This document shows positions 61,306 to 64,000 of a stretch of 64,000 nucleotides of DNA, piece after piece. Position 1 is the first letter of the stretch; each line of letters opens with the position of its first letter. The position numbers and the translations under genes are program-made. Where the stretch lies: contig NZ_NIUC01000001.1 of the NCBI RefSeq assembly GCF_002807035.1, positions 124,001-188,000 on the forward strand, given 5' to 3'. This DNA comes from Algoriphagus formosus. GTDB taxonomy: Bacteria; Bacteroidota; Bacteroidia; Cytophagales; Cyclobacteriaceae. The notes below the pieces were generated by a model that did not search any database, had not been told where the DNA came from, and saw only the letters and a list, made by a program, of their open reading frames with translations.

Positions 61306-63354
61306 TTATTTTCTTTTCTTATCTGCAAGCATTACCAGAAAAGCATATTCCATAGCTAGCTCCTTCAGGGCCTGAAATCTACCCGATGCACCTCCGTGAC
61401 CTGCCTCCATATTGGTGTGAAGCAGTAGCAGATTTTCGTCAGTTTTCAAGTCTCTTAGCTTTGCCACCCACTTCGTCGGTTCCCAATATTGTACCTGAGA
61501 ATCATGTAATCCAGAAGTGACCAGAATATTTGGATAGGCCTTCGATTCGACCTGGTCGTAGGGGGAATAGCTGAGCATGTAATGATAATACTCTTCAAAC
61601 TTAGGATTTCCCCACTCTTGGAACTCTCCAGTAGTTAATGGGATACTTTCATCCAGCATGGTCGTCACCACATCCACAAAAGGTACAGCTGCAATCACCC
61701 CGTCAAATAAATCCGGTCGCATATTGATTACACCACCAATAAGTAATCCGCCTGCACTTCCTCCCATTCCGTATAAACGGTCTACCCGAGTATAATTCTC
61801 ATCAATCAAGTGCTTTGCGCAAGCAATAAAGTCTGTGAAGGTGTTTCGCTTTTTTAGAAGTTTGCCATCTTCATACCATTTCCTACCTAGGTCTTCTCCA
61901 CCTCTTACATGCGCTATCGCAAAAACAAAACCTCGATCCAAAAGACTTAAGCGATTACTGGAAAAATAAGCGTCCGAACTGTAGCCATATGAGCCATATG
62001 CATAGAGCAACAACGGATTGCTTCCATCTGGTTGAAATCTTGACTTTTTATAAACCAGGGAGATCGGCACCATGACCCCATCTTCCGCCTGAGCCCAAAT
62101 TCTGGCTGATTCATAAAGTGTAGAATCATAGCCTCCGACTACTTCCTGTTGTTTCAGGAGTTTTTTCTCCCGAGTGACCATGTGATAGTCGAATATAGAA
62201 GCAGGAGTGACCAGCGAATTGAAGCCAAACCGTAGGATTTCAGTATCAAATTCTGGGTTGTGTCCAATCCAGGCGGTGTAGGCTTCTTCTCCAAAGTCCA
62301 AAGCATGTCCTGGACTTCCATCCCAAGGTTTGATCAGTAATTGGGTAAGTCCGTTGCTTCGCTCCTGTGAGACAAAAAAGCCTGAAAAAAGATCAAAATC
62401 CTCGATCAAGACATCCTCTCGATGCGGAATAAAATCTTCCCAATTCTCCAATTCTGGATTGTCAACCGGAGCTTTAACCACTTTGAAATTTTGGGCTTGG
62501 TGATTTGTTCTGATCCAAAAATGATCTTCATAGTGGTCGGCAGCATACTCGAGGTGAGGAATTCTTCCTTGAAGAACCTTCCAATCACCCAAAGGTTGAC
62601 TGGCATCGACAAATCGGATCTCGGATGAAATCGTGCTTTCTGAATGAATCAGTAAGAAGGCCTCTGATTTGGTTTTCAATACGTGGCAGGAAAATTCCTC
62701 ATCTTTTTCCTCAAAGATCAACTGGTCGTTTTCTGAATTAGAATACAATTCATGTCTAAAAATTTTATGAGCTCGAAGGGTTTCAGGGTCTTGTTTTGAA
62801 TAAAAAAGATGCTGATCATCTGCTGCCCAAGTGATATTACCGGTCGTATTGGGAATGGTTAAGCTAGAAGTTTCCCCTGTTTCTAGGTCTTTAAAAAATA
62901 CCTCATAGATTCTTCTGCCTACCACATCCAGTCCATAGGCTAGATATCGCTGATTATGACTTATCGCCAATCCACTCACTTGACAATAAGGCTTTCCCTC
63001 GGCAAGCTCATTCACATTCAGTAAAATCTCTTCCTTAGCCTCCAAGGATCCTTTCTTTCGGCAGTAAATTGGGTACTCACAGCCTTGCTCATATCTCGAA
63101 TACCAGAAGTAGCCCTTCTTGAAATAGGGTACACTTTGGTCATCTTCTTTGATCCGAGATTTCATCTCTTGGAAAAGTTGATCTTGTAGTCCTTCTGTTT
63201 CCTTTAATACTTCTTTTAAGTAGCTATTTTCTTCTTTTAAATAGTTAATCACTTCAGGGTTTTCGCGATCTCGCATCCAGTAGTATGGATCGATTCGTTC
63301 GTGGCCATGTGTTTTTATAATGTGATTTATCTTTTTGGCGATTGGTGCCTTCAT
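61306..63354 (-). CDS. S9A oligopeptidase (PtrB-like)
   Basis: The 682-aa serine peptidase has an N-terminal beta-propeller (about 70-400) and an alpha/beta-hydrolase domain. The nucleophile Ser533 lies in GGSAGG, and the terminal TNMEAGHGG contains the catalytic His. The N-terminal PYYWMRDRENPEVINYLKEEN block is typical of oligopeptidase B/prolyl oligopeptidase relatives, which cut short peptides after basic residues or Pro. There is no signal peptide with the ATG at 63354. The frame reaches 63387 but adds only a short uncharacteristic leader. Confidence 0.92.
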   Translation of the reverse strand: MKAPIAKKINHIIKTHGHERIDPYYWMRDRENPEVINYLKEENSYLKEVLKETEGLQDQLFQEMKSRIKEDDQSVPYFKKGYFWYSRYEQGCEYPIYCRKKGSLEAKEEILLNVNELAEGKPYCQVSGLAISHNQRYLAYGLDVVGRRIYEVFFKDLETGETSSLTIPNTTGNITWAADDQHLFYSKQDPETLRAHKIFRHELYSNSENDQLIFEEKDEEFSCHVLKTKSEAFLLIHSESTISSEIRFVDASQPLGDWKVLQGRIPHLEYAADHYEDHFWIRTNHQAQNFKVVKAPVDNPELENWEDFIPHREDVLIEDFDLFSGFFVSQERSNGLTQLLIKPWDGSPGHALDFGEEAYTAWIGHNPEFDTEILRFGFNSLVTPASIFDYHMVTREKKLLKQQEVVGGYDSTLYESARIWAQAEDGVMVPISLVYKKSRFQPDGSNPLLLYAYGSYGYSSDAYFSSNRLSLLDRGFVFAIAHVRGGEDLGRKWYEDGKLLKKRNTFTDFIACAKHLIDENYTRVDRLYGMGGSAGGLLIGGVINMRPDLFDGVIAAVPFVDVVTTMLDESIPLTTGEFQEWGNPKFEEYYHYMLSYSPYDQVESKAYPNILVTSGLHDSQVQYWEPTKWVAKLRDLKTDENLLLLHTNMEAGHGGASGRFQALKELAMEYAFLVMLADKKRK

Positions 63355-63512
63355 ATTTTTGAGATTTTGGGTTGTAAAGCAAATCAAAATGAAGGAGGAA
63401 GGTTCATTTTTTCTTAAAATTCTGAGGTATTTTAACTTGGCTATTGTGAAAATTGAAAAAAAGGAAGTTATTAACTCTCTAATTACTAACCATCAACCTT
63501 AATCCAACGCTT

Positions 63513-63938
63513 ATGGGAATGCTCAAAGAGTTTAAAGAATTTGCCATGAAAGGCAATGTGGTCGATCTTGCTGTCGGTGTGATCATCGGTGGAGCCTTTG
63601 GCAAGATCGTAACATCTTTTGTAAATGATGTGGTGATGCCACCAATAGGCCTCTTAGTAGGAGGTGTCAATTTCAAGAATTTGGTTTATCCACTTAAAGA
63701 AGCCGAACTTGATGCAGCTGGGGAAGTACTGACTCCTGCCGTGACATTAAATTACGGGATGTTTATCCAAAATGTGGTAGACTTTGTCATCATCGCCTTT
63801 GTGATCTTTTTGGCGATAAAAGCCATCAATCGGATGAATCGAAAAGAAGAAAAGAAAGAGGCTTCAGCACCGCCACCACCACCGCCAAAATCTGAAGTAC
63901 TACTTGAGGAAATTCGTGATCTCCTCAAAAAGCAATAA
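63513..63938 (+). CDS. mscL: Large-conductance mechanosensitive channel MscL
   Basis: MscL opens under membrane tension to release solutes on osmotic downshock. The 141-aa protein has the N-terminal amphipathic helix [31 protein letters not shown] with the pore-lining GVIIG stretch, a periplasmic loop and the second helix [21 protein letters not shown]. The cytosolic end has a Pro-run (PPPPPPK) and a helix ([10 protein letters not shown]). It ends in a strong hairpin at 63939. Confidence 0.95.
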   Translation: MGMLKEFKEFAMKGNVVDLAVGVIIGGAFGKIVTSFVNDVVMPPIGLLVGGVNFKNLVYPLKEAELDAAGEVLTPAVTLNYGMFIQNVVDFVIIAFVIFLAIKAINRMNRKEEKKEASAPPPPPPKSEVLLEEIRDLLKKQ

Positions 63939-63967
63939 AAAAAAAGCTCCATTTGGAGCTTTTTTTA
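63939..63967. terminator. Terminator after mscL
   Basis: AAAAAAGCTCCA and TGGAGCTTTTTT form a long stem with a very short loop, flanked by A- and T-runs, so it could work in both directions. Confidence 0.85.
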
Positions 63968-64000
63968 TGGATTACGATTTTGTCTTTGCCTTTGATAAAT

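Noticed and set aside
1-64000. CRISPR array, prophage, insertion sequence or integrative element
   Set aside because: No regular direct repeats, transposase, integrase or attachment-like duplications seen; gene content is ordinary chromosome throughout.

Overview
The window reads as a chromosome segment of a Bacteroidota bacterium, most likely Cytophagales and close to Cyclobacteriaceae (Algoriphagus-like). This placement is an inference from gene content and signals. The evidence is a TonB-dependent receptor followed by a DUF4249 lipoprotein, a BlaI/M56-TonB module, DUF1080, a Bat-type VWA/TPR set, YaiO, promoters of the Bacteroidota type (-7 element TAnnTTTG), and few Shine-Dalgarno sequences. 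There are 65 protein genes, densely packed. I saw no tRNA, rRNA, insertion sequence, prophage or CRISPR array. The only gene-free stretch over 300 bases (38108-38548) holds a candidate 6S-like structured RNA.

Layout. 1-5.9 kb: envelope polymer genes (GT2 synthase, YaiO barrel, unknown anchored protein), convergent with an LtaS-type phosphoglycerol transferase. 6-9.1 kb: methyltransferase, DUF3253, MsrA, and a 557-residue protein with nucleosidase-like motifs. 9.1-14.6 kb (minus): exported hydrolases (gamma-glutamyltransferase, M20 amidohydrolase) with small helpers. 14.8-29.7 kb: two DEAD-box helicases, HMG-CoA lyase, PepSY protein, DprA, MerR, RsmE, queuosine-precursor transporter, RNase Z, STAS protein, PurC, YwqK repeat protein, thiolase and Bat proteins. 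29.8-38.1 kb: TonB receptor/DUF4249, BlaI/M56-TonB/TonB, DUF1080, YpfJ peptidase, a universal stress protein. 38.1-42.6 kb: 6S-like RNA, flippase, Feo iron uptake with a 39-residue Cys protein. 43.3-48.9 kb: sulfide/sulfur cluster. 48.9-53.4 kb: DUF2805, unusual photolyase/cryptochrome, DUF2256, TPR protein, Lrp. 53.5-64 kb: Nudix, MATE, M24 peptidase, MFS, prfB (frameshifted), mgsA-pfkA, S9 peptidase, mscL.

How genes work together. The clearest unit is the sulfur cluster: sulfide:quinone oxidoreductase, a Crp/Fnr regulator, a universal stress protein, a TauE exporter, a membrane hydroxylase, a small membrane protein and a rhodanese. Four of its promoters carry a dyad of the form TRA-N6-TYA whose centre lies 29.5-30.5 bases from a TAnnTTTG-like -7 element. 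That suggests one class-II-type activator regulon, probably run by the Crp protein encoded inside it. Other control elements read from the sequence are a 10-bp stem occluding the leader of the DEAD-box helicase gene, the RF2 frameshift, and four intrinsic terminators lying directly against the next start codon.
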